Source of the DNA: Klebsiella planticola ATCC 33531
GTDB lineage: Bacteria > Pseudomonadota > Gammaproteobacteria > Enterobacterales > Enterobacteriaceae
NCBI RefSeq assembly: GCF_000735435.1
Contig: NZ_JMPP01000027.1
Location: forward strand, 1-64,000
Direction: 5' to 3'
DNA length: 64,000 bases
Below, in pieces: positions 19,802 through 30,560 of the stretch (positions within the stretch are counted from its first letter, which is position 1; each line of letters starts with the position of its first letter). A program made the translations under genes and the position numbers. The notes below the pieces were generated by a model, which saw nothing but the letters and a program-made list of their open reading frames with translations, was not told the origin of the DNA and searched no databases.

Positions 19802-20806
19802 TCAGGCGTTGTAATACGCCTTGTACCAGTCCACGAAGTTCTTCACGCCATCCTTAACGGATGTCTGTGGTTTAAAGCCAACCAGATCATACAGTGGCTT
19901 GGTATCCGCGCTGGTTTCCAGGACGTCGCCTGGCTGGATCGGCATCATGTTTTTCTCAGCTTCCATCCCCAGCGCTTCTTCCAGAGCGGTGATGTAGTCC
20001 ATCAACTCCACCGGCGAGCTGTTACCGATATTATAGATTCGATAAGGGGCTGAACTGGTGGCCGGTGAGCCGTTTTCTACGGTCCATTCAGGATCTGCCT
20101 GCGGAATGACATCCTGCACGCGGACAATCGCTTCTACAATGTCATCAATGTAGGTGAAATCACGCTTCATCTTGCCGTAGTTGTAGACGTCGATGCTCTT
20201 ACCTTCCAGCATGGCTTTGGTAAATTTGAACAGCGCCATATCCGGGCGTCCCCACGGGCCATACACGGTGAAGAAACGTAAGCCGGTGGTGGGGATACCA
20301 TAGAGATGAGAGTAGGTATGCGCCATCAGTTCATTGGCTTTTTTGGTTGCCGCATACAGTGACACCGGGTGATCGACCGAATCATCCGTGGAGAACGGCA
20401 TCTTGCGGTTCAGACCATACACTGAACTGGAAGAGGCATACAGCAGGTGCTGTACCTTGGTATGCCGGCAGCCTTCCAGAATGTTCAGATAACCAATCAG
20501 GTTGGCATCGGCATAGGCATGCGGATTTTCCAGCGAATAGCGTACGCCAGCCTGCGCTGCCAGATGGATTACGCGATCAAACTTCTCAGTAGCAAAAATT
20601 TGGGCAATACCCTCGCGATCGGCAAGATCGGTTTTGTAAAAACTGAACAGAGGGGACTGTAAAAGATCCAGGCGAGACTGCTTGAGATTGACATCGTAGT
20701 AATCGTTCATGTTGTCGATGCCAACAACCTCATGACCCGCCTCCAGAAGGCGCTGACTTGCATGAAAGCCGATAAATCCTGCGGCTCCAGTGACTAAAAA
20801 CTTCAT
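19802..20806 (-). CDS. uge: UDP-glucuronate 4-epimerase
   Basis: 334 aa. It interconverts UDP-glucuronate and UDP-galacturonate, needed for the GalA residues of Klebsiella LPS core and some capsules. [19 protein letters not shown] (residues 2-20) is the extended-SDR NAD motif; ASSSSVYG and [13 protein letters not shown] hold the Ser-Tyr-Lys triad. Start: GGAGG is followed at once by one ATG (20812) and 6 bp later by a second (20806); the spacing favours 20806, giving the normal MKFLVTG start. It runs opposite to all neighbours, has its own terminator, and marks the border between capsule and O-antigen loci. Confidence 0.95.
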   Translation of the reverse strand: MKFLVTGAAGFIGFHASQRLLEAGHEVVGIDNMNDYYDVNLKQSRLDLLQSPLFSFYKTDLADREGIAQIFATEKFDRVIHLAAQAGVRYSLENPHAYADANLIGYLNILEGCRHTKVQHLLYASSSSVYGLNRKMPFSTDDSVDHPVSLYAATKKANELMAHTYSHLYGIPTTGLRFFTVYGPWGRPDMALFKFTKAMLEGKSIDVYNYGKMKRDFTYIDDIVEAIVRVQDVIPQADPEWTVENGSPATSSAPYRIYNIGNSSPVELMDYITALEEALGMEAEKNMMPIQPGDVLETSADTKPLYDLVGFKPQTSVKDGVKNFVDWYKAYYNA

Positions 20807-20976
20807 ATTCATCCTCCGGGATCGGTGTTCCCCGCTATATATATTTGTCGATTTTACACTGGCTTGCCTTCGGGATCATCTGCTTTACCGTTGCAGGATA
20901 TAAGCAGGTACTGTGGGAAGTACAGGGTTGTACACTTCCCGGGTCTGAGTGAGTGCAGAAGATTTAGGGTAAGTTC

Positions 20977-20995
20977 GCAAATGATAATCATTATT
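20977..20995. promoter_or_regulatory. Fur-box-like operator upstream of uge
   Basis: GCAAATGATAATCATTATT matches 16 of 19 positions of the Fur consensus GATAATGATAATCATTATC, including the central core. It lies about 170 bp upstream of uge on its 5' side, and about 1.17 kb before wzm. It could link iron status to UDP-galacturonate supply. The promoter it would cover was not identified. Confidence 0.55.
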
Positions 20996-21149
20996 ACATG
21001 AAAAATAAGTTAGCGTTATAATCGTTCCTGCTGTTCTTTGATAGTTACCGCACTCTGTTCGCCTCGTAAGCAAAGCAGCGGAAGGCTGAGCCTGGTCAAT
21101 ATTGTTTCTTTTTATATATTTTCCGAACAATTCCTGAATAATCAGTCAG

Positions 21150-21174
21150 TATTACTATTGTAATGATAGTAATA
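21150..21174. repeat. Perfect inverted repeat in O-locus leader region
   Basis: TATTACTAT, a 7-nt spacer, and ATAGTAATA form perfect 9-bp arms. The AT-rich arms suit a protein-binding operator rather than a terminator, as no T tract follows. Function unknown. Confidence 0.5.
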
Positions 21175-21679
21175 AAAACTACTTTTTTTCTTTATTATCA
21201 TATTGTTAAGTTGTTCTGGCGCGGTGTTCGAATAATGTGCGATAGCTGTATGTTTTTTGGCTGAATGGATTGGTTATGCTTTTTCATTTTTATTCTTCCA
21301 GACCAGAGCTATAATGCGCGCGTAATTCACAACCTACATATGTATTATTGATAATGCGCAACAAACGTACTCTGCGAAGTACGGAGTGGCCACTTTTGAA
21401 GAAAAGTCAAACTCACTTTTATGCAAAAGAGGTTGAGGAAGTACGTTATCCTGATAGTGCTACCGCTGCCTGCTCGCGAACTTGATACTCTGCCTGACTC
21501 ATGTAGAGATGCGGAGCGCCTTGCTACATGGCTGCTGAAGCCTCACTGCTGAGAGTGGCGCTTTTTGTTGGTTTCAATGGTGAAATGAGAAAGTCCTGAT
21601 AGATAGGATGCCATAAACTGGGGAGAGTAGCGGTGCATTTGTTGCGGTGTAGCGATGGATGTGAGTCCGGAGAGGGGCG

Positions 21680-21730
21680 ATGAGTACAGATATCCGTTTG
21701 TTTTTAGCTTTTTTGCCGAACGCTGACTAG
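21680..21730 (+). CDS. Possible 16-aa leader ORF upstream of the O-antigen operon
   Basis: ATG preceded at about 4 bp by AGAGGGG, encoding MSTDIRLFLAFLPNAD and a TAG stop. It lies 130 bp before the ops element. It may be a leader peptide, a remnant of a longer gene or chance. Only the ribosome site and position argue for it. Confidence 0.25.
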   Translation: MSTDIRLFLAFLPNAD

Positions 21731-21831
21731 TCTGTTTGTGGCTTTATGAACGCTGCGCTGGCAACGCCAACGACGCGTGTATCCTCTTCGTTACGGTATG
21801 ACCGGGCAAGACAGACACTTTAGAGAGGGGA

Positions 21832-21870
21832 GTCCGCATTTTGGTTGCGATAGCCAATGGCGGTAGCGTG
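21832..21870 (+). promoter_or_regulatory. JUMPstart sequence with ops element
   Basis: The 3' part GGCGGTAGCGTG (21859-21870) is an exact ops element, preceded by GGTTGCGATAGCCAAT, which follows the JUMPstart consensus. In enterobacteria ops recruits RfaH to paused RNA polymerase, suppressing termination across long polysaccharide operons. Its position on the plus strand 300 bp before wzm means the wzm-to-acyltransferase operon is probably RfaH-dependent. Confidence 0.9.
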
Positions 21871-22169
21871 TCTGAATTTTAGAATAACTTCATTGTTGGA
21901 TTTAACATTTTCTTTACAACCTTAAAGGATGGTTTATGTGTCTTCCACGAGAATCACATTTTCATTCAGCTCTTACTGAGGTTAGCGGCCATCTCCGACT
22001 TTGGAGTGTGAATATGCGCAGAAAAGATTGCTCACATATTGCTTGTGCAAAATAATGTTACAATTGGTCTTTGTTTATGGGAATAGCTGTTCGTCTCTAG
22101 AGCACAGCAGGTGTCATCGATAATTCTGTTTGATACATATTACGTACGGAATTTTTTGTAGAATAATTT

Positions 22170-22949
22170 ATGAGTATAAAAATGAAGTATAATATAGGGT
22201 ATTTGTTTGATCTTCTTGTTGTTATAACAAACAAAGATTTAAAGGTACGTTATAAAAGCAGCGTATTTGGTTACTTATGGTCAATTGCGAATCCACTGCT
22301 TTTTGCAATGATATATTATTTCATTTTTAAACTCGTCATGCGAGTGCAGATCCCGAATTATACCCTTTTCTTGATTACTGGTTTATTTCCGTGGCAGTGG
22401 TTTGCCAGCTCAGCGACAAATTCTCTGTTTTCATTTATCGCCAATGCGCAAATAATCAAAAAAACAGTTTTCCCGCGCTCAGTTATTCCATTGAGTAATG
22501 TCATGATGGAAGGGTTGCATTTCTTGTGTACAATTCCTGTGATTATTGCATTCCTGTTTGTGTATGGTATGCGTCCGTCGCTCTCATGGCTCTGGGGTGT
22601 ACCAATTATTGCGCTTGGTCAGGTGATTTTTACATTTGGTATCTCAATCATATTTTCTACGTTAAATCTGTTCTTCAGGGATTTAGAGCGATTTGTCAGC
22701 CTTGGTATCATGCTCATGTTTTATTGCACGCCGATATTATACGCGTCAGATATGATTCCGGAAAAATTTAGCTGGATTATTACCTATAATCCTCTGGCAA
22801 GCATGATCCTCAGCTGGCGGCAGCTGTTCATGGATGGCGTCTTAAATTATGAATATATTTCAATCCTTTACATTACGGGTTTAGTCCTGACAATTGTGGG
22901 CCTGAGTATTTTTAATAAATTAAAATATCGATTTGCAGAGATTTTGTAA
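22170..22949 (+). CDS. wzm: O-antigen ABC transporter permease Wzm
   Basis: 259 aa ABC-2 type permease with about six membrane segments (e.g. PLLFAMIYYFIFKLV near residue 45). NKDLKVRYKSSVFGYLWSIANP is the conserved N-terminal amphipathic segment, and YCTPILYASDMIP the late re-entrant part. With Wzt it moves finished undecaprenyl-PP-linked O polysaccharide from cytoplasm to periplasm. Stop and start overlap in TAATG with wzt, so the two subunits are co-translated. The permease/ATPase pair rules out Wzx/Wzy assembly for this O antigen. Confidence 0.95.
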   Translation: MSIKMKYNIGYLFDLLVVITNKDLKVRYKSSVFGYLWSIANPLLFAMIYYFIFKLVMRVQIPNYTLFLITGLFPWQWFASSATNSLFSFIANAQIIKKTVFPRSVIPLSNVMMEGLHFLCTIPVIIAFLFVYGMRPSLSWLWGVPIIALGQVIFTFGISIIFSTLNLFFRDLERFVSLGIMLMFYCTPILYASDMIPEKFSWIITYNPLASMILSWRQLFMDGVLNYEYISILYITGLVLTIVGLSIFNKLKYRFAEIL

Positions 22950-23689
22950 TGGAACCAGTAATAAACTTTAGCCACGTTACGAAAGAGTATCCTCTTTACC
23001 ACCATATTGGCTCAGGAATTAAGGATCTCGTATTTCACCCTAAAAGAGCTTTTCAGCTGTTAAAAGGGCGTAAATATCTTGCGATCGAAGACATTACCTT
23101 CACCGTGGGTAAAGGCGAGGCCGTAGCGCTGATTGGTCGTAACGGCGCAGGGAAAAGTACCTCCCTCGGGTTGGTGGCCGGCGTCATTAAGCCTACAAAA
23201 GGCACTGTTACAACCCAGGGACGCGTTGCCTCAATGCTTGAGCTAGGCGGCGGTTTTCACCCTGAATTAACCGGGCGAGAAAATATTTATCTCAATGCGA
23301 CCCTGCTTGGGCTACGCCGCAAAGAGGTTCAGCAACGGATGGATCGGATAATTGAGTTCTCCGAACTGGGTGATTTCATTGACGAACCTATTCGCGTGTA
23401 CTCAAGTGGTATGCTTGCGAAGCTTGGATTCTCTGTCATCAGCCAGGTAGAACCCGATATACTTATTATCGATGAGGTACTTGCTGTCGGTGACATTTCG
23501 TTCCAGGCCAAATGTATACAAACAATACGAGACTTCAAAAATAAGGGTGTAACGATATTATTCGTTAGCCACAATATGAGTGATGTTGAAAAAATCTGTG
23601 ACCGAGTTGTTTGGATCGAAAACCATAAACTCCGCGAAATTGGCTCAGCAGAGAGAATCATTGAACTTTACAAGCAAGCAATGGCTTAA
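22949..23689 (+). CDS. wzt: O-antigen ABC transporter ATPase Wzt (short form)
   Basis: 246 aa. Walker A GRNGAGKST at about 63-71, signature YSSGMLAKLGF, Walker B DILIIDEVLAVGD, and the H-loop FVSHNMSDVEK are complete. It powers Wzm. The protein ends at the ATPase domain and lacks the C-terminal carbohydrate-binding domain of the E. coli O9a type; that short form is the one known from Klebsiella O2a/D-galactan I, where export does not depend on a capped chain end. This agrees with the enzymes that follow. Confidence 0.95.
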   Translation: MEPVINFSHVTKEYPLYHHIGSGIKDLVFHPKRAFQLLKGRKYLAIEDITFTVGKGEAVALIGRNGAGKSTSLGLVAGVIKPTKGTVTTQGRVASMLELGGGFHPELTGRENIYLNATLLGLRRKEVQQRMDRIIEFSELGDFIDEPIRVYSSGMLAKLGFSVISQVEPDILIIDEVLAVGDISFQAKCIQTIRDFKNKGVTILFVSHNMSDVEKICDRVVWIENHKLREIGSAERIIELYKQAMA

Positions 23690-23703
23690 TAATTGGTAAT
23701 AAG

Positions 23704-25596
23704 ATGAATAGTATCAAAATTTACACATGTCACCACAAACCCAGTGCTTTTCTAAACGCCTCTATTATTAAACCACTGCATGTCGGGAAGGCTAATACTT
23801 ATAATGACATTGGCTGTGAAGGAGATGATAGCGGAGACAACATTTCCTTTAAAAACCCCTTTTATTGTGAGCTGACGGCCCACTACTGGGTGTGGAAGAA
23901 TGAATCCCTTGCTGACTATGTGGGATTTATGCATTACCGCAGACACTTGAACTTTGCAGAACAACAAAATCATCCTGAGGATAACTGGGGGGTTGTTAAC
24001 TACCCGCTAATCAATGCCGAATACGAAAGCCAGTTTGGCTTAAGCGATGAATCCATAAGCACCTGCGTCGATGGATATGATCTGCTGTTACCCAAAAAAT
24101 GGTCGGTAACTTCGGCAGGAAGTAAGAATAACCTTGATCATTATGCAAAAGGTGAGTTTTTACACATTAAAGACTATCAGTCTGCTCTGGATGTCGTTGA
24201 AGAACTGTATCCGGAATATAAAGCTGCGATTCAACAATTCAATAATGCAACCGATGGTTATTATACGAACATGTTTGTTATGCGCAAAGACATGTTCCTG
24301 GATTATTCTGAATGGCTTTTTGCTATTTTGTCTAATCTTGAAGATCGGATTTCGATGAATAACTATAATGCTCAAGAAAAACGAGTTATAGGGCACATCG
24401 CTGAGCGTTTATTCAATATCTATATCATTAAATGTCAACAAGATAAACAGCTTAAAATAAAAGAACTACAGCGCACGTTTGTCACTGCTGAAACATTTAA
24501 TGGTAAATTAAACCCCGTTTTTGACGAAAGCGTACCGGTTGTTATCAGTTTTGATAATAACTATGCATTAAGTGGCGGGGCATTAATAAATTCAATTGTT
24601 CGCCATTCTGATGCTAACAGAAACTATGATATCGTTGTTCTGGAAAATAAGGTCAGCCATTTAAATAAACAACGCCTTATCAAACTAGTTGCTGGTCATA
24701 ACAACATATCACTGCGCTTTTTTGATGTGAATTCATTCACTGAGATGAGTGATGTTCATACCCGTGCACACTTTAGTGCGTCGACCTATGCGCGCTTGTT
24801 TATTCCGCAACTTTTCCGCGAGTATAAAAAAGTTGTGTTTATCGATTCTGACACCGTGGTGAAGGCTGATTTGGCAACACTTCTGGATGTCGAGATCGAC
24901 ACTAACCTGGTTGCCGCTGTTAAAGACATCGTCATGGAAGGATTTGTGAAGTTTGGTACGATGTCAGAATCTGATGATGGCATTATGCCAGCAGGGGAAT
25001 ACCTGAAAAAGACATTAGGAATGACTAACCCTGACGAATATTTTCAGGCCGGGATTATTGTTTTTAACGTCGAACAAATGGTTAAAGAGAACACCTTTGC
25101 TCAATTGATGTCAGCATTGAAAGCCAAAAAGTATTGGTTCTTAGATCAGGATATCATGAACAAAGTCTTCTTTGGCCGAGTCAAGTTTTTACCATTAGAA
25201 TGGAATGTGTACCATGGTAATGGTAATACCGATGATTTCTTCCCGAATCTCAAGTTTTCAACCTATATGCGGTTTTTGGAAGCCAGAAGAAATCCAAAAA
25301 TGATTCACTATGCGGGTGAAAACAAACCATGGAATACTGAGAAAGTCGATTTCTATGATGATTTTCTTGAGAATGTTTTAAATACCCCATGGGAAAAAGA
25401 AATTTACTATCGCCAGTTACCTGTGGCCACGGTAGTACATAATCAACATACTGAACTGCAGCAAACCGTGTTACTGCAGACAAAGATTAAACGAGCTTTA
25501 ATGCCATATGTTAACAAATATGCTCCTGTCGGTTCGCCAAGAAGAAATAAGCTCACTAAATATTATTATAAAGTTCGCCGCTCGATTCTTGGCTAA
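23704..25596 (+). CDS. wbbM: D-galactan I galactosyltransferase WbbM (DUF4422 + GT8)
   Basis: 630 aa with two domains. Residues 4-235 form a DUF4422-type domain (YTCHHKPSAF, YVGFMHYRRHLNF). Residues ~275-545 form a GT8 domain with PVVISFDNNYALSGGALINS, STYARLFIPQLF and a DXD motif at D381-D383 (FIDSDTVV). In Klebsiella O2a, WbbM takes part in polymerising the galactopyranose/galactofuranose repeat at the inner face of the cytoplasmic membrane. The ~80-residue basic C-terminus may contact the membrane. Fixed order wzm-wzt-wbbM-glf-wbbN-wbbO supports the identification. Confidence 0.93.
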   Translation: MNSIKIYTCHHKPSAFLNASIIKPLHVGKANTYNDIGCEGDDSGDNISFKNPFYCELTAHYWVWKNESLADYVGFMHYRRHLNFAEQQNHPEDNWGVVNYPLINAEYESQFGLSDESISTCVDGYDLLLPKKWSVTSAGSKNNLDHYAKGEFLHIKDYQSALDVVEELYPEYKAAIQQFNNATDGYYTNMFVMRKDMFLDYSEWLFAILSNLEDRISMNNYNAQEKRVIGHIAERLFNIYIIKCQQDKQLKIKELQRTFVTAETFNGKLNPVFDESVPVVISFDNNYALSGGALINSIVRHSDANRNYDIVVLENKVSHLNKQRLIKLVAGHNNISLRFFDVNSFTEMSDVHTRAHFSASTYARLFIPQLFREYKKVVFIDSDTVVKADLATLLDVEIDTNLVAAVKDIVMEGFVKFGTMSESDDGIMPAGEYLKKTLGMTNPDEYFQAGIIVFNVEQMVKENTFAQLMSALKAKKYWFLDQDIMNKVFFGRVKFLPLEWNVYHGNGNTDDFFPNLKFSTYMRFLEARRNPKMIHYAGENKPWNTEKVDFYDDFLENVLNTPWEKEIYYRQLPVATVVHNQHTELQQTVLLQTKIKRALMPYVNKYAPVGSPRRNKLTKYYYKVRRSILG

Positions 25597-27656
<2,060 letters not shown>

Positions 27657-27668
27657 GTGGACATAGCA

Positions 27669-28802
27669 ATGAAAAAACTGTGTTATTTCATAAATTCGGA
27701 TTGGTATTTTGATTTGCATTGGACCGATCGTGCAATTGCCGCCCGAGATGCCGGTTATGAGATTCACATTATTAGCCATTTTGTCGATGATAAAATAGCG
27801 ATAAAATTCAAGACACTAGGTTTTATTTGTCATAATATTCCTCTTGTCGCTCAATCGTTCAACGTTTTGATTTTTTTTCGGGCCTTTTTTAAGGCTCGGA
27901 AAATTATTCAAAGCATTAATCCTGATTTATTACACTGCATTACCATCAAACCGTGTTTGATCGGCGGATTTCTGGCTAAAAGTACCCATCGTCCTGTTAT
28001 TCTGAGTTTTGTCGGTTTAGGCCGAGTATTTTCGGCAGAGTCTGGCTGTCTTAAGCTGCTGCGTAGTTTTACTGTTATGGCATATAAGTATATCGCCAGT
28101 AACAAATGCAGCTTGTTTATGTTCGAACATGATAAAGACAGAGCCAAACTCGCCGATCTGGTTGGTATCGATTACAAACAGACTATTGTTATTGATGGTG
28201 CGGGTATTAATCCAGAGATTTACAAATATTCTCTGGAGCAGCAACGTGATGTCCCGGTCGTCCTTTTTGCCAGCCGTATGCTGTGGAGTAAAGGACTTGG
28301 TGATCTGATTGAAGCCAAAAAAATACTGAGTAATAAAAATATTCACTTTACGCTGAATGTTGCCGGTATCTTAGTTGAGAATGATAAAGACGCGATTCCG
28401 CTAGCGACGATACAGAAATGGCAAAGCGAAGGCGTGATAAACTGGCTCGGTCATTGCTCTAATGTATTTGATTTAATTGAAGAATCAAATATCGTTGCTT
28501 TGCCGTCGGTCTACGCCGAAGGCGTACCACGTATCTTGCTGGAAGCTTCCTCGGTCGGGCGTGCTTGTATCGCTTATGATGTTGGTGGCTGTGATAGCTT
28601 AATTATCAACAACGATAATGGGTTAATTGTAAAAAGTAAATCTGTCGAGGAATTAGCGGAGAAACTCGGTTTCCTGTTAGATAATCCTGAAACGCGAGTC
28701 GCAATGGGTATCAATGGCAGAAAGCGTATTCAAGATAAATTCTCGAGCGTGATGATCATTAATAAAACATTAAAAACATATCGCGATGTTGTTGAAGAGT
28801 AA
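27669..28802 (+). CDS. wbbO: Galactosyltransferase WbbO (GT4)
   Basis: 377 aa from ATG 27669; an in-frame GTG at 27657 is less likely because MKKLCYFINSDWYF is the usual WbbO start. GT-B fold: HCITIKPCLIGGFLAKS, VLFASRMLWSKGLGDLIEA and the EX7E-type region EGVPRILLEASSVGRACIA. WbbO is the enzyme reported to initiate D-galactan I by adding galactose residues to the GlcNAc-PP-lipid primer, acting on the cytoplasmic face. Final gene of the conserved six-gene block. Confidence 0.92.
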   Translation: MKKLCYFINSDWYFDLHWTDRAIAARDAGYEIHIISHFVDDKIAIKFKTLGFICHNIPLVAQSFNVLIFFRAFFKARKIIQSINPDLLHCITIKPCLIGGFLAKSTHRPVILSFVGLGRVFSAESGCLKLLRSFTVMAYKYIASNKCSLFMFEHDKDRAKLADLVGIDYKQTIVIDGAGINPEIYKYSLEQQRDVPVVLFASRMLWSKGLGDLIEAKKILSNKNIHFTLNVAGILVENDKDAIPLATIQKWQSEGVINWLGHCSNVFDLIEESNIVALPSVYAEGVPRILLEASSVGRACIAYDVGGCDSLIINNDNGLIVKSKSVEELAEKLGFLLDNPETRVAMGINGRKRIQDKFSSVMIINKTLKTYRDVVEE

Positions 28803-28923
28803 TTTTTGATGAAGCTGAGTCGCTTTCATCTTACCTATCCTTAATGAACTGGAAACCTACAAATTAAACGCTACCAATAAATAAATATAATTGCGTTTAG
28901 AAGCTAAGCGTCAAGGTGATTAC

Positions 28924-30228
28924 ATGTCTGAAAAAAAGAGTATTGCTGTTTCTGTTATTATCCCTGTGCACAATGCTGCTGGATATATTTCCGATACATT
29001 AAGCACCGTTTTGTCGCAAACATTAAATGATATCGAAATCATTATTATCAATGATTGTTCTCACGATAATACCTTAGAGATTGTCTCTGCGCTGGCTGAA
29101 ACTGATTCACGGATTAGAGTTATTAACAACACGACAAATCTTGGTGGTGGAGGATCGAGAAACGTTGGGTTGGATGCTGCTATCGGTGAGTACGTTATTT
29201 TTCTCGATGACGACGATTACGCTGATAACATGATGTTGGAGCGCATGTACGCGCAGGCCAGCGATACACAAGCGGATGTCGTTATTTGTCGCAGCCAGTC
29301 TTTTGATCCCTCCTTACAAGTTTATGCTCCGATGCCGTGGTCAGTTCGCCAGGAGCTGCTACCTGATCTTATGGTTTTTTCCTCCCAGGATATTCCCTCT
29401 GACTTTTTCCGCGCCTTTGTCTGGTGGCCATGGGACAAGCTTCTCAGGCGTCAATTTATTGCTACTCATCAGCTTCGTTTTCAGGAAATCAGGACAACAA
29501 ACGATCTTTTCTTCGTCTGTGCCTTCATGCTGATGGCGAACAGAATCTCGGTCTTAAATGAAACGTTAATTTCTCATACCATCAATCGTAGTGAATCCTT
29601 ATCCGCCACGAGAGCAGAATCGCACCGCTGTGCTGTTGAAGCATTAGTGGCTCTTAAAGCATTTATCTGTCAGCAGGGGATGATGGATCAACGTCTCAGA
29701 GATTACAAAAACTATGTTGTCGTTTTCCTTGAGTGGCATTTAAACACGATATCTGGTCCGGCATTTCATCCGTTTTATCAGCAAGTGAAAGAGTTTATTG
29801 TTGCGTTAGATGCAAAGAATGATGATTTTTATGATGAATTTATCGCCGCCGCGCATCATAGAATCACTACGCTGTCAGCTGAAGAGTACCTATTCTCCCT
29901 TAAAGATCGTGTTCTGAAGGAGCTTGAGTTTTTCCAGGCAAAGAGCTCCGCATTACAGCAAGAAGTTGAGACGCTGACTGACTCATTCGCTGAGCAAAAG
30001 GATGAAAATGCGATATTGCATAATCAATTGCATGAGATTGAAGAGCGGGTTACTGAACAGGAAAAGAATATTCGTCAGTTAACTGACAAAAATAATAATA
30101 TGCATCATGAAATAACTATCAAACAGCAAGAATTCAATGAAATTTATCAGCATCACAAAAATTTAATCTCTTCTTTATCCTGGAAGTTGACTAAGCCACT
30201 ACGAGTGGTAAGACGTTTTTTTAAATAA
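28924..30228 (+). CDS. GT2 glycosyltransferase with C-terminal coiled coil (KfoC-like)
   Basis: 434 aa from ATG 28924, backed by AAGGTG seven bases upstream; an upstream TTG at 28891 is rejected. VSVIIPVHNAAGYISDTLS starts the GT2 domain, FLDDDDYADNMMLERM holds the metal-binding Asps, and WWPWDKLLRRQFI follows. Residues ~335-415 are a charged coiled coil (heptads in LQQEVETLTDSFAEQKDEN and onward), ending in SWKLTKPLRVVRRFFK, a basic tail probably for membrane contact. A gene of this kind commonly follows wbbO in Klebsiella O1/O2 loci (called kfoC there). Role in O-antigen synthesis is not established; no gmlABC genes follow. Confidence 0.8.
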   Translation: MSEKKSIAVSVIIPVHNAAGYISDTLSTVLSQTLNDIEIIIINDCSHDNTLEIVSALAETDSRIRVINNTTNLGGGGSRNVGLDAAIGEYVIFLDDDDYADNMMLERMYAQASDTQADVVICRSQSFDPSLQVYAPMPWSVRQELLPDLMVFSSQDIPSDFFRAFVWWPWDKLLRRQFIATHQLRFQEIRTTNDLFFVCAFMLMANRISVLNETLISHTINRSESLSATRAESHRCAVEALVALKAFICQQGMMDQRLRDYKNYVVVFLEWHLNTISGPAFHPFYQQVKEFIVALDAKNDDFYDEFIAAAHHRITTLSAEEYLFSLKDRVLKELEFFQAKSSALQQEVETLTDSFAEQKDENAILHNQLHEIEERVTEQEKNIRQLTDKNNNMHHEITIKQQEFNEIYQHHKNLISSLSWKLTKPLRVVRRFFK

Positions 30229-30560
30229 TTTCAAAAAGAAGTTAAGCAAGTTTCACTTCTTTGTTAGTGTTCTTGTTATTTTCAATAAAATTTTCGTTAA
30301 ATAAAAGAGCTCCTGGTCATATGATTTGCGAGTCTCTATTCCTGTTAGATTAATAATTTATTAGTTAGAGAGTAATAGGTTTTTGTCGAGTTTTACTGGG
30401 GGCAGTAATATCTCGATGTGTGTACATGTGTTTTTTTTGTGACTTCCTGCCTGTTGAATTTTTTCTATCGGGCAGTGATCACCTTTGAATATTGATAGCT
30501 ATTCTTTTTATTACTAATAAATTCTTTCTTCTAAAAGAATGTAGTTTTACTCATTGGAAT
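30229..30560. other. Intergenic region before O-locus acyltransferase
   Basis: About 330 bp, AT-rich. An 8-bp stem (AAAGAAGT/ACTTCTTT, about 30236-30262) after the GT2 gene is too weak to call a terminator. No ORF or recognisable promoter was found. Confidence 0.5.

Larger units (their letters stand above)
20807..22169. other. Long non-coding stretch between uge and wzm
   Basis: About 1.36 kb without a convincing protein gene. It must hold the divergent promoters of uge and the O-antigen operon. Recognisable items are the Fur-box-like sequence at 20977-20995, a perfect inverted repeat at 21150-21174, a TATAAT hexamer at 21310-21315 without a good -35, a possible 16-codon ORF at 21680-21730, and a JUMPstart/ops element at 21832-21870 with roughly 300 nt of leader before wzm. 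The rest shows nothing recognised. Confidence 0.7.

Noticed and set aside
20885-21130. 81-codon minus-strand ORF in the uge-wzm gap
   Set aside because: Low-complexity, no ribosome site, covers the Fur-box-like sequence; not supported as a gene.
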